A stretch of 23,197 bases of DNA from Fusobacterium sp. (GTDB taxonomy: Bacteria; Fusobacteriota; Fusobacteriia; Fusobacteriales; Fusobacteriaceae): contig NZ_JAWDXO010000046.1 in assembly GCF_032477075.1 (NCBI RefSeq), forward strand, positions 1 through 23,197. Reading direction: 5' to 3'. Position 1 is the first letter of the stretch, and every line of letters begins with the position of its first letter. The notes beneath the pieces were generated by a model. It worked only from the letters and a program-made list of their open reading frames with translations, did not search any database and was not told the DNA's origin. Positions 14,974 through 21,551 of this stretch are shown piece after piece. A program made the translations under genes and the position numbers.

Positions 14974-15379
14974 CACTATCACTTTCCTCAGATAATTCTT
15001 CAACTATCTTAAAAATTCCCATTCCATTTTTACTTTCTTCTAATATTCTTTCAATGTCTATTTCATCTTCTCTGGAATCTATTGCTTCAAATAACATAGC
15101 CATGTTCAATCCTGCAAAAACATGAACATTACTATATTTTGTTGAAATCATTGCAGCTTCATTAAATGGAGTTCCTCCCAATATATCTGTAAAAATTAAA
15201 ACTCCCTTTTCTCCAATTTCTTTTACTACTTTTTCTATATTTTCAGAAAGTTCTATATTTGTCATTCCTTCTTTAAAATCTATAAATACAGTTTTTTCTT
15301 GTTCGCCCATAATTAATCTCATTGTGCTTTCTATTCCAGAGGCAAAATTCCCATGTCCAGTAACTATAATTCCCTTCAT
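14963..15379 (-). CDS. PTS mannose-class IIA subunit
   Basis: 138 residues. The start GIIVTGHGNFASG places the phospho-accepting histidine at H9. IFTDILGGTPFNEAA matches the second conserved loop of the mannose-class IIA family (ManX N-terminal domain, AgaF). It accepts phosphate from HPr and passes it to IIB. The last ~20 residues are acidic (EELSEESDSDG). It follows IIB by 10 bases, with an AGGAGAAA ribosome binding site that includes the IIB stop region. Its 3' end overlaps the sulfatase start. Confidence 0.9.
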   Translation of the reverse strand: MKGIIVTGHGNFASGIESTMRLIMGEQEKTVFIDFKEGMTNIELSENIEKVVKEIGEKGVLIFTDILGGTPFNEAAMISTKYSNVHVFAGLNMAMLFEAIDSREDEIDIERILEESKNGMGIFKIVEELSEESDSDGI

Positions 15380-15389
15380 AATTTTTCTC

Positions 15390-15872
15390 CTAGTCTATGT
15401 ATTTAAATATATCTTCTTTTTGTTCATTTGGTACTCTCTGAGCTTCAATAACAACGCCTAGTTTTCTAAGTTCCTTAAAAGTATTTATATCATCTTCATC
15501 TACACATATTGCTTTTGTAATCTGCTTCTTTCCTACTGCCATATGCATATTTCCTATATTCAATACCTTTATTGGCACTCCCCCTTTTACTAATTTGAGA
15601 ACATCTTGTGGAGTTTCCACTATCAAAGCTATCAGTTGTCTTGGTGCAGCTTTATGTATAATATCACATGTTTTTTGAATAGAGAAATATCTAATCTGTG
15701 TTCCAGTAGAAACTGCAAGATTCATTAACCCCTGTCTTGTTTTATTTTCTGCTATTTCATCATGAGGAACTATTATAAGATTTGCCCCTGCATGCTGAAT
15801 CCAAGCTGTTACTACCTGCCCATGAACTAATCTGTTGTCTATTCTTGTCAGTACTATATTTGGCTCTGCCAT
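15390..15872 (-). CDS. PTS mannose/GalNAc-class IIB subunit (AgaV/AgaB-like)
   Basis: 160 residues. The motif RIDNRLVHGQV gives the phospho-histidine H17. GANLIIVPHDE and LVKGGVPIKVLNIGNMHMAVGKKQI closely follow the E. coli AgaV pattern, so the substrate is probably an N-acetylgalactosamine-type amino sugar or a related oligosaccharide, not mannose; this is by recollection of the family. It transfers phosphate to the incoming sugar through IIC/IID. Its ATG starts one base after the gntR stop, and its ribosome binding site (GAGGAGG) lies inside the gntR end. Confidence 0.88.
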   Translation of the reverse strand: MAEPNIVLTRIDNRLVHGQVVTAWIQHAGANLIIVPHDEIAENKTRQGLMNLAVSTGTQIRYFSIQKTCDIIHKAAPRQLIALIVETPQDVLKLVKGGVPIKVLNIGNMHMAVGKKQITKAICVDEDDINTFKELRKLGVVIEAQRVPNEQKEDIFKYID

Positions 15873-15873
15873 T

Positions 15874-16584
15874 TTATTGATCCTCCTCTTCCATATTATA
15901 TTTTATTGTAAATTCAAATCTGTCTCCTCTCACTATTCCTTTGGAATACTCAACTATATCTTTTCCCATAAAAAGTTTTCTTTCTATAAGAATTCCTAGA
16001 CTTCCTTCTGGAACATTTAAATATTCAGCTTCTATTTTATTGACTAAACAAGGTTTTATTTTCTGCTCAGCTTTCAAAAATCTAAAGTCACATTTTTCTC
16101 TCAATATTTCATAAAGAGGTTTTTTTTTCAATATTTCTTTTGTGAGATCTGCAACTATTCTTTTGGGTATTATTGTTTGGCTATACATTAGAGGTTCTTC
16201 ATCAGCATATTTAATTCTTTCAATTTCATAAACTTGTGTTCTCTCACTGTAAATTCCATAAATATCATCTTCTTTTTCTTCAAAATTAACTACTTTCCCT
16301 GTAGGTGTCTTTCCTCTTTTCTTCATTTCTTCAGTAAAACTGTAAAATTTATTTATTACTTGATCTAATATCGGGATATTGACATATGTTCCATCTCCTA
16401 TTCTTCTAATAATTAGATTTTCTCTTTCCAATTCATCTAAGGCTTTTCGAATAGGTGTTCTGCTCATATTAAATATCTGCATCAATTCTCTTTCTGAAGG
16501 AATAACATCTCCGCTTTTTAACTCACCTTTTAAAATATCTCTTTTAATTTTTTTGTAAATGATATTACTTTTGTCTTTTCTCAT
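15874..16584 (-). CDS. GntR/HutC-family transcriptional regulator (UTRA domain)
   Basis: 236 residues. An N-terminal winged helix-turn-helix (about 8-75: IIYKKIKRDILKGELKSGDVIPSERELMQIFNMSRTPIRKALDELE, then RRIGDGTYV) is followed by a UTRA effector domain (about 95-230, with YEIERIKYADEEPLMYSQT and a GRGDRFEF-like end). Members of this HutC subfamily, such as NagR/DasR, bind sugar phosphates, typically amino-sugar 6-phosphates, and release DNA. It is the first gene of the PTS-sulfatase operon and probably its own repressor; a candidate operator lies at 16599-16610, just after the predicted transcription start. The ATG has a GGGGGA ribosome binding site. Confidence 0.9.
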   Translation of the reverse strand: MRKDKSNIIYKKIKRDILKGELKSGDVIPSERELMQIFNMSRTPIRKALDELERENLIIRRIGDGTYVNIPILDQVINKFYSFTEEMKKRGKTPTGKVVNFEEKEDDIYGIYSERTQVYEIERIKYADEEPLMYSQTIIPKRIVADLTKEILKKKPLYEILREKCDFRFLKAEQKIKPCLVNKIEAEYLNVPEGSLGILIERKLFMGKDIVEYSKGIVRGDRFEFTIKYNMEEEDQ

Positions 16585-16598
16585 GAGTCCCCCAAATT

Positions 16599-16610
16599 AA
16601 ATACCTTTAA
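16599..16610. promoter_or_regulatory. Candidate GntR operator, promoter-proximal copy
   Basis: AAATACCTTTAA, the exact reverse complement of TTAAAGGTATTT at 16732-16743. It falls at about +4 to +15 relative to the predicted gntR transcription start, a usual place for a repressor site. Assigning it to this GntR protein is inference. Confidence 0.4.
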
Positions 16611-16620
16611 TTTTAATCAA

Positions 16621-16649
16621 TTTATATCATCATTTTTTTTACTTAACAA
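16621..16649 (-). promoter_or_regulatory. Promoter of the gntR-PTS-sulfatase operon
   Basis: On the minus strand TTGTTA, a 17-base spacer and TATAAA. Transcription would start near 16614, 30 bases before the gntR ATG. Confidence 0.55.
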
Positions 16650-16731
16650 GTGGTTTTTTTTTGCTCTATATATACTGATTAATAACAATTTCATTTGAAA
16701 CTAATAGATAAAATTTATAGTATAAAAAAAG

Positions 16732-16743
16732 TTAAAGGTATTT
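16732..16743. promoter_or_regulatory. Candidate GntR operator, distal inverted copy
   Basis: TTAAAGGTATTT, inverted relative to the proximal copy and about 120 bases upstream of the gntR promoter start. Two sites in opposite orientation could allow looping. Confidence 0.35.
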
Positions 16744-16828
16744 TTTGAATTTTTATTTTAAATTTCAATTTTATCATATAAAACCTTGAATTAAAATCTC
16801 TGAACTCATTAAATCTTTATTGTAACTT

Positions 16829-16843
16829 TTTTCATTTTGAAAA
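16829..16843. repeat. Palindromic site 1 (candidate sigma-54 activator binding site)
   Basis: TTTTCATTTTGAAAA: 6-bp inverted arms TTTTCA/TGAAAA around TTT (arms extend to 8 bp here). Centred about 135 bases before the predicted sigma-54 start near 16971. Confidence 0.6.
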
Positions 16844-16859
16844 AAATACATATAATATA

Positions 16860-16874
16860 TTTTCATTTTGAAAA
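16860..16874. repeat. Palindromic site 2 (candidate sigma-54 activator binding site)
   Basis: The same 15 bases as site 1, 31 bases further on, centred about 104 bases before the predicted start. Confidence 0.6.
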
Positions 16875-16876
16875 TT

Positions 16877-16891
16877 TTTTCATTTTGAAAA
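16877..16891. repeat. Palindromic site 3 (candidate sigma-54 activator binding site)
   Basis: The same 15 bases again, 17 bases after site 2, centred about 87 bases before the predicted start. Three identical palindromes in 63 bases at this distance are typical of enhancer sites for sigma-54 activators. Confidence 0.6.
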
Positions 16892-16898
16892 AAATGAA

Positions 16899-16937
16899 AA
16901 TCTCTCATTTAACAGCTATAATACTAATTGAGAGATT
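16899..16937 (+). terminator. Terminator-like hairpin between palindromes and sigma-54 promoter
   Basis: 9-bp perfect stem (AATCTCTCA with TGAGAGATT), 21-base loop and a T tract. No gene ends upstream on this strand. It might block read-through into the desulfidase gene, or end a short transcript; the long loop makes it weaker than the other terminators here. Confidence 0.4.
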
Positions 16938-16944
16938 TTTTTAT

Positions 16945-16960
16945 TGGCATAATTTTTGCT
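16945..16960 (+). promoter_or_regulatory. Sigma-54 (RpoN) promoter of the cysteine desulfidase gene
   Basis: TGGCATAATTTTTGCT fits the consensus TGGCAC-N5-TTGCW: the GG (16946-16947) and GC (16958-16959) are exactly 10 bases apart. The start would be near 16971, giving a leader of about 115 bases to the ATG at 17086. There is no equally good sigma-70 promoter. It is the only sigma-54 match I found in the promoter regions of the window. Confidence 0.75.
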
Positions 16961-17085
16961 TGTTATATTAGTGAGAAAAGTCTGCCTAATTTAAAATAAG
17001 GAGCAGAATTAGATACATATAAATTAAATAAACTTAGGATATATTATTTTAATTAAATTTAAAACTATCATGGGAGGAAAAAATT

Positions 17086-18375
17086 ATGGAAAAAACAATT
17101 GAAAAAATAATGAGTATTCTGGCAGAGGAAATAGTTCCTGCTGAAGGTTGTACTGAGCCAATAGCAATAGCTTATGCAGCAAGCAAACTTACAAGTGTAT
17201 TAGGAAATGTACCTGAAAAAATAGATGCTTATCTTTCTGGAAATATAATTAAAAACGTTAAAAGTGTAAAAATCCCTAATTCTAATGGTATGGTAGGAAT
17301 AGAAGCATCTGTAGCTATGGGAGCAATCTTAGGTCAATGTGAAAGAGAATTGATGGTAATTTCTCATGTTGATACTACTCGTCTTCCTGAAGTTCAAAAA
17401 TATCTTAATGAAAACAGAATAAATGTTTTCCTTAATGATAGTGATGTAAAACTTTATATCAAATTAGAAGGTACTTGTGGAAATGATTATGCTTCTGTTG
17501 AAATTCAAAATTACCACACTAATATCACAAAAATTATAAAAAATGGAGAAGAGGTAAAAGGCTGTCTTTGTGATGACTGTACTTCAGCAGATGTTATGAC
17601 TGACAGAACTTTTCTTAGTGTAGAACTTATCCATGATTTAGCTAAAAATATTGAACTTTCTCTTATAGAACCTATCTTTAAGCAGGTTATAGATTACAAT
17701 ACTGCAATAGCTAAAGAGGGTCTTTCTGACTATTATGGTCTTTCTATTGGTAAATTAATGAAAGAGGGGATGGAAGAGGGAGTTTATGGAAATGATTTAA
17801 GAAACAATATGGCAAGTTTTGCCAGTGCTGGAAGCGATGCAAGAATGAATGGCTGTTCTCTTCCTGTTATGACTACAAGTGGAAGTGGAAATCAAGGAAT
17901 GACTTGCTCTCTTCCTGTTATAAAATTCTGTGAAATGAAAAATATACCATATGAGCAATTAATCAGAGGTCTTTTCTTCTCTCATATGACAACTATACAT
18001 ATTAAAAGTAATATAGGAAGATTATCTGCTTACTGTGGAGCTGTATGTGCAAGTGGAGGAGTAGCAGGAGCTATATCTTTCCTTTCTGGATTCTCTCCAG
18101 CTCAAATAGATTCTGCTATTGAAACAACTCTTGCAACTCTTTCTGGAGTAGTATGTGATGGAGCAAAGAGTTCTTGTGCTACTAAAATAGCAAGTGGGGT
18201 GGCTGCTGCATTTGATGGTTACTATGCTTCAAGTAAAAATAGAAAATTTGAATTTGGTGAAGGAATTGTTGGAAGAAATGTTGAAGCTACTATTAAAAAT
18301 GTAGGAACTCTTGGACAGGTTGGTATGAAAATAACTGATGATGTCATCCTTGATATTATGATAAAAAACAAATAA
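17086..18375 (+). CDS. L-cysteine desulfidase, UPF0597 / serine dehydratase-alpha-like family
   Basis: 429 residues, the usual length of the CdsB/CyuA (YhaM) family. It breaks L-cysteine into pyruvate, ammonia and sulfide using a 4Fe-4S cluster, without pyridoxal phosphate. Landmarks are VPAEGCTEPIAIAYA (C22), the GSGNQGMTCSLPV loop, AYCGAVCASGGVAGA and GVVCDGAKSSCATKIASG; the family's cluster cysteines are the CTEP Cys and two in the C-terminal half. The fold is shared with the L-serine dehydratase alpha chain, so activity on serine cannot be fully excluded. A GGGAGG ribosome binding site precedes the ATG. It is monocistronic, driven by a sigma-54 promoter with three upstream palindromes, so expression should depend on an activator responding to a metabolite, plausibly cysteine. 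Confidence 0.88.
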   Translation: MEKTIEKIMSILAEEIVPAEGCTEPIAIAYAASKLTSVLGNVPEKIDAYLSGNIIKNVKSVKIPNSNGMVGIEASVAMGAILGQCERELMVISHVDTTRLPEVQKYLNENRINVFLNDSDVKLYIKLEGTCGNDYASVEIQNYHTNITKIIKNGEEVKGCLCDDCTSADVMTDRTFLSVELIHDLAKNIELSLIEPIFKQVIDYNTAIAKEGLSDYYGLSIGKLMKEGMEEGVYGNDLRNNMASFASAGSDARMNGCSLPVMTTSGSGNQGMTCSLPVIKFCEMKNIPYEQLIRGLFFSHMTTIHIKSNIGRLSAYCGAVCASGGVAGAISFLSGFSPAQIDSAIETTLATLSGVVCDGAKSSCATKIASGVAAAFDGYYASSKNRKFEFGEGIVGRNVEATIKNVGTLGQVGMKITDDVILDIMIKNK

Positions 18376-18394
18376 TTTATTTAAATTTTATAAG

Positions 18395-18426
18395 AAAAAT
18401 GTCTCATAATTTGTGGGACATTTTTT
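18395..18426 (+). terminator. Terminator of the desulfidase gene
   Basis: AAAAATGTC pairs with GACATTTTT and the stem continues imperfectly inward to a short AT loop; a T tract follows. 20 bases after the stop. Confidence 0.78.
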
Positions 18427-18439
18427 ATTAAAAAATAGT

Positions 18440-18468
18440 TTGTAAAATATTTTTATACAGTATATACT
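18440..18468 (+). promoter_or_regulatory. Promoter of the DUF2271 / VOC pair
   Basis: TTGTAA (18440-18445), 17-base spacer, TATACT (18463-18468); start near 18475, 36 bases before the ATG. Confidence 0.55.
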
Positions 18469-18510
18469 TTAATATGCAATTAAAAATATTTACATAAAAA
18501 GGAGAGTTAC

Positions 18511-19056
18511 ATGAATCTAAAACTGTTTTTCATATTGGCTTTTTTATTTATTTTTACTAATATTTTTTCTGAAGATATCCAACTCCAAAAAGTTCTTATC
18601 TCCTTTAAATATGAAAAACAATTTAAACTTGCTTCAAATCAATTTGCTATATGGATTGAAAATGAAAATGGAGAATTGATAAAAAATATTTTTGTTACAA
18701 GATTTACTGCTGTTGATGGTCATTCAAATAGAAAAGAAGCTCTTTCAACTTGGGTAAAACGTTCAAATGTAAAAAATTACTCTAAAGAAAAAATAGACTC
18801 TATCTCTGGAGCTACTCCTAAGAGCAGTTCTCTCACATATCTTTGGGACTGTACTGATCAAAATGAAAATCCTGTTCCTCATGGAACATATAGATTTTTT
18901 GTGGAAGGAAGTACTCACTGGAAAGATAAAATTCTTTTTAGTGGAACTATTACTTTAGGAGAACACTCATATCTAGTAGGTCCATTTATAGAAGATTTTA
19001 CAAGAGAAGCTCTCAACAGCAATATGATAACAAATTTAAATGCTGAAATAAAATAA
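18511..19056 (+). CDS. Exported DUF2271 protein
   Basis: 181 residues. Residues 1-20 are a signal peptide (hydrophobic run LFFILAFLFIFTNIFS before EDIQ). The mature part follows the DUF2271 pattern: NQFAIWIENENGELIKNIFVTRFTA, then LSTWVKRS, DSISGATPKSSSLTYLWD and HGTYRFFVEGSTHW, a beta-sandwich reminiscent of FlgD-like Ig domains. The family is periplasmic and often found near flavin-linked proteins; its function is not known. An AAGGAGAG ribosome binding site precedes the start. The next gene begins 12 bases after its stop, so the two are co-transcribed. Confidence 0.8.
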   Translation: MNLKLFFILAFLFIFTNIFSEDIQLQKVLISFKYEKQFKLASNQFAIWIENENGELIKNIFVTRFTAVDGHSNRKEALSTWVKRSNVKNYSKEKIDSISGATPKSSSLTYLWDCTDQNENPVPHGTYRFFVEGSTHWKDKILFSGTITLGEHSYLVGPFIEDFTREALNSNMITNLNAEIK

Positions 19057-19068
19057 GGAGATGGTAGG

Positions 19069-19731
19069 ATGGAAGTTGATCATATCTATATCTGTACTGA
19101 TTATAAAGCACCTGCTGGTGAATTATTAAAAGAATTTGGATTGACAGAAGGAACCTCAAATATTCATCTTGGGCAAGGAACTGCTAATAGAAGATTCTTT
19201 TTTCATAATTTTATGCTTGAATTATTATGGATAGAGAATTTAGATGAAATAAAAAATAATCTTACTAAACCTATGAGACTTTTTGAAAGGTGCAGTAAAA
19301 GCGATATTAATATATCTCCTTTTGGAATTGGATTTAGACCTACAAGTGAAAAAAATGAAAAAGTTTTATTTCCTGTTTGGGATTATCATCCTCTATATCT
19401 TCCTGATTTTTTAAAAATACAGGTTGCTGATAGTACTCCTCTAAGTGAACCTATGTTTTTCTATCTTTCTTTTATTGAAAGGCAAGATAAATATCCTGCT
19501 GAAAAGAAAGAAAATATGAAACATAAACTTCCACTGAAAGAAGTAACTAATATAGAAGTACATATTAACCAAAAAAATGAGTTTTCTGAAGCAGCCAAAA
19601 TAATAAATAATATAGATAATCTTCTTTTAATAAAAGACAATGAAAATTATCTGAAACTTACTTTTGATAACTGGATATACAAAAAAGAAAAAGATTTCAG
19701 ACCTGATATACCTTTGATAATAAAATGGTAA
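19069..19731 (+). CDS. VOC / glyoxalase-like domain protein
   Basis: 220 residues. The opening MEVDHIYICTDYKAPAGELLKEFGLTEGTSNIHLGQGTANRRFFFHNFMLELLW is the start of a vicinal oxygen chelate domain (Glyoxalase_3-like), with a possible metal-binding histidine at H5 and an acid in the MLELLW strand. No signal peptide. Members are diverse metal enzymes or binding proteins, so the reaction cannot be named. An AAGGAGATGG ribosome binding site sits between it and the DUF2271 stop. A cytoplasmic enzyme paired with an exported DUF2271 protein is unexplained. Confidence 0.78.
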   Translation: MEVDHIYICTDYKAPAGELLKEFGLTEGTSNIHLGQGTANRRFFFHNFMLELLWIENLDEIKNNLTKPMRLFERCSKSDINISPFGIGFRPTSEKNEKVLFPVWDYHPLYLPDFLKIQVADSTPLSEPMFFYLSFIERQDKYPAEKKENMKHKLPLKEVTNIEVHINQKNEFSEAAKIINNIDNLLLIKDNENYLKLTFDNWIYKKEKDFRPDIPLIIKW

Positions 19732-19832
19732 TAAATATTTTGCTCAAATACAGCATACATGATATACTTTAATAGAATAACTAAAATATTGAAAAACCTA
19801 TTTAATATATATTTTTTACAGGAGGAAAGAAA

Positions 19833-20453
19833 ATGAAAAAAGAATATATAGAGACTTCTGGATGGGATGCAATTACTAGAGCCTTTGAAAAACATTATCC
19901 TGAGCAGACTGATCCCCTTCACTATGCCCCTATAATCTCTTGGCGTCTAGGAGGAGAAGATCCTTTAGATGGTATCAGTGTCTATGATGGAGGAGATTAT
20001 TATCATTTTGTCACTTATGGACTTTCTGAACTGTATGATAAAGAATCTGAAGATTTTGATTATAGTGGATATGGATTTGAACTTACATTAAAATTAAAAA
20101 AGTCTTCTTTGAAAAATAAAGAGGAAGAATTGAACTGTATCTGTGGAATTTTACAAACTCTTGGAAGAATAACTTTTGAAAATGGAGATATATTTCAACC
20201 TTTTGAATATATATATACTGGACAAAAAACTGGTATGGACTCTCAATCACTATCTAATATAACAGGTTTTGTAACTATTCCAGATGAAATAAGTGAGATA
20301 AATACTCCTAATGGGCTATTACAATTTGTACAACTTGTAGGTATGACTGATGCAGAACTTAAAACTATTGTAGATAAAAAGAATACTGTTGAAGAAATGA
20401 TAGAAAAACTTGGTCATTCTATGACTGATTTTAAAAGAAAAAGTCTAGTTTAA
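19833..20453 (+). CDS. Suppressor-of-fused (SUFU) domain protein
   Basis: 206 residues. GWDAITRAFEKHYPEQTDPLHYAP, then GGEDPLDGISVYDGG, HFVTYGLSELY and SGYGFELTLKL are the conserved blocks of the bacterial SUFU domain, which covers most of the protein. Bacterial SUFU proteins are found both as toxin-immunity partners and as orphan cytoplasmic proteins; no toxin gene is adjacent here, so this looks like an orphan. A GGAGG ribosome binding site precedes the ATG. It follows the VOC gene by about 100 bases without a clear terminator. Confidence 0.85.
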   Translation: MKKEYIETSGWDAITRAFEKHYPEQTDPLHYAPIISWRLGGEDPLDGISVYDGGDYYHFVTYGLSELYDKESEDFDYSGYGFELTLKLKKSSLKNKEEELNCICGILQTLGRITFENGDIFQPFEYIYTGQKTGMDSQSLSNITGFVTIPDEISEINTPNGLLQFVQLVGMTDAELKTIVDKKNTVEEMIEKLGHSMTDFKRKSLV

Positions 20454-20495
20454 TATGTATATAATCAATAATAATTTATACTAAGGTGATATCTA

Positions 20496-20942
20496 ATGTT
20501 ACAGTTAAAAAAACTTACAGATAATAAGAAAAAATATATTGAACTGTTACTGTTGGCTGATCCAGAAGAAAAAGCCATAGACAAATATATCAATGATTGT
20601 GAAGTTTTTTGTCTTATTGAAAATGAAAAAATCTTAGGGCAGTGTGCTGTCATTGAAATAGATAAACACAGATGTGAAATAAAAAATATAGCAATCTGCG
20701 AAACTATACACAAGAAAGGCTATGGAAGAAAATTTCTTAACCTCATATGCGATTACTATAAAGATAAATATTTTTCCATATTAGTAGGAACTGCTGATCC
20801 TGGAATAGAATTTTATGAAAAATGTAACTTTAAAATATCTCATAGAATAAAGAATTTTTTTATAGATAATTATGATGAAGAAATTTTTGATAATGGAATA
20901 CAGTGTATAGATATGATTTATTTAGAAAGAAAATTAAAGTAA
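20496..20942 (+). CDS. GNAT-family N-acetyltransferase
   Basis: 148 residues with the GNAT core: IENEKILGQCAVIEI strand region (about 41-55), EIKNIAICETIHKKGYGRKFLNLICDYY (about 61-87), which contains the acetyl-CoA pyrophosphate loop K-K-G-Y-G-R at 73-78, and the late YEKCNFK motif. The acceptor substrate is unknown. The AAGGTGA ribosome binding site supports the ATG at 20496, 42 bases after the SUFU gene, so read-through from it is likely. The stop codon lies inside the terminator hairpin. Confidence 0.85.
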   Translation: MLQLKKLTDNKKKYIELLLLADPEEKAIDKYINDCEVFCLIENEKILGQCAVIEIDKHRCEIKNIAICETIHKKGYGRKFLNLICDYYKDKYFSILVGTADPGIEFYEKCNFKISHRIKNFFIDNYDEEIFDNGIQCIDMIYLERKLK

Positions 20943-20959
20943 GGAGTTTCTACTCCTTA
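20940..20959 (+). terminator. Terminator overlapping the GNAT stop codon
   Basis: Perfect 8-bp stem (TAAGGAGT with ACTCCTTA), 4-base loop, then TTTTTAT. The stop codon is the first arm's TAA. Confidence 0.75.
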
Positions 20960-20977
20960 TTTTTATATTCTTAAAAC

Positions 20978-21310
20978 TTATTTATTATTCTTTTCATAAA
21001 CAGATTCAAGTATAATTTTCTTATTAAATTTTCCTCTTTTTTCAGCTTTTTTTTCTTTAATTTTTAAAATGGCTTCCTTATTCAATTCAAAAGCAGCTAT
21101 AATATTCTCAATCACTTCAAAAATATCACTCATTTCTTCTATATTTTTTGTCTCTATAAATTCTTGAACTTCTTCCTGTAGCTTCTCTAATAGCTTTATC
21201 TTGTATTCATCATCTGTTGCTATATGATATTTGCATTCCTGACGATTATCAGCAATAATTTCAAGGATATTATCTCTAACAAGTTTATTATAAACAGTTT
21301 CTTTTCCCAT
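20978..21310 (-). CDS. MazG-like nucleoside triphosphate pyrophosphohydrolase
   Basis: 110 residues, all-alpha. VYNKLVRDNILEII at the start is the hallmark of the phosphoribosyl-ATP pyrophosphohydrolase-like branch of the all-alpha NTP-PPase superfamily. KLQEEVQEF (E46, E47, E50) with EEMSD (E58, E59, D62) form the E-x2-E/E-x2-D magnesium site. Such small enzymes clear non-canonical or excess nucleotides. It is not part of a his operon, so a house-cleaning role is likelier than histidine synthesis. An AAGGAGAATTTT ribosome binding site precedes the start. It converges on the GNAT gene. Confidence 0.85.
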   Translation of the reverse strand: MGKETVYNKLVRDNILEIIADNRQECKYHIATDDEYKIKLLEKLQEEVQEFIETKNIEEMSDIFEVIENIIAAFELNKEAILKIKEKKAEKRGKFNKKIILESVYEKNNK

Positions 21311-21478
21311 AAAATTCTCCTTCTTTTTCTTTTATTATATTATCAAAAGATAAAATTAGCAATTTTTCAAAATTTTTATATTTTTAATATTATTTATTCA
21401 ATCTATTTGTAAAAAATATACATATCTAAAAATTAAATAATTTTATTATATCTTGATTTAATTCCAAAATACAAATAT

Positions 21479-21507
21479 TTTACTTTGATTTCTTAAAATG
21501 ATATAAT
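21479..21507 (+). promoter_or_regulatory. Promoter of the aldo/keto reductase gene
   Basis: TTTACT (21479-21484), 17-base spacer, perfect TATAAT (21502-21507). Start near 21514. Confidence 0.55.
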
Positions 21508-21551
21508 TATTTAAAATATAGTTTATACTAAAATACAATGAGGTGATTATA

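Noticed and set aside
14974..15003. Upstream start of the sulfatase (MKNYLRKVIV)
   Set aside because: It would overlap IIA by 41 bases and adds residues not typical of the family; the ATG at 14973 begins right before the NILLIMTDQQ metal site.
16585..16760. A sigma-54 promoter for the gntR-PTS-sulfatase operon
   Set aside because: I looked for GG-N10-GC on the minus strand and found none; a sigma-70-type promoter is present instead.
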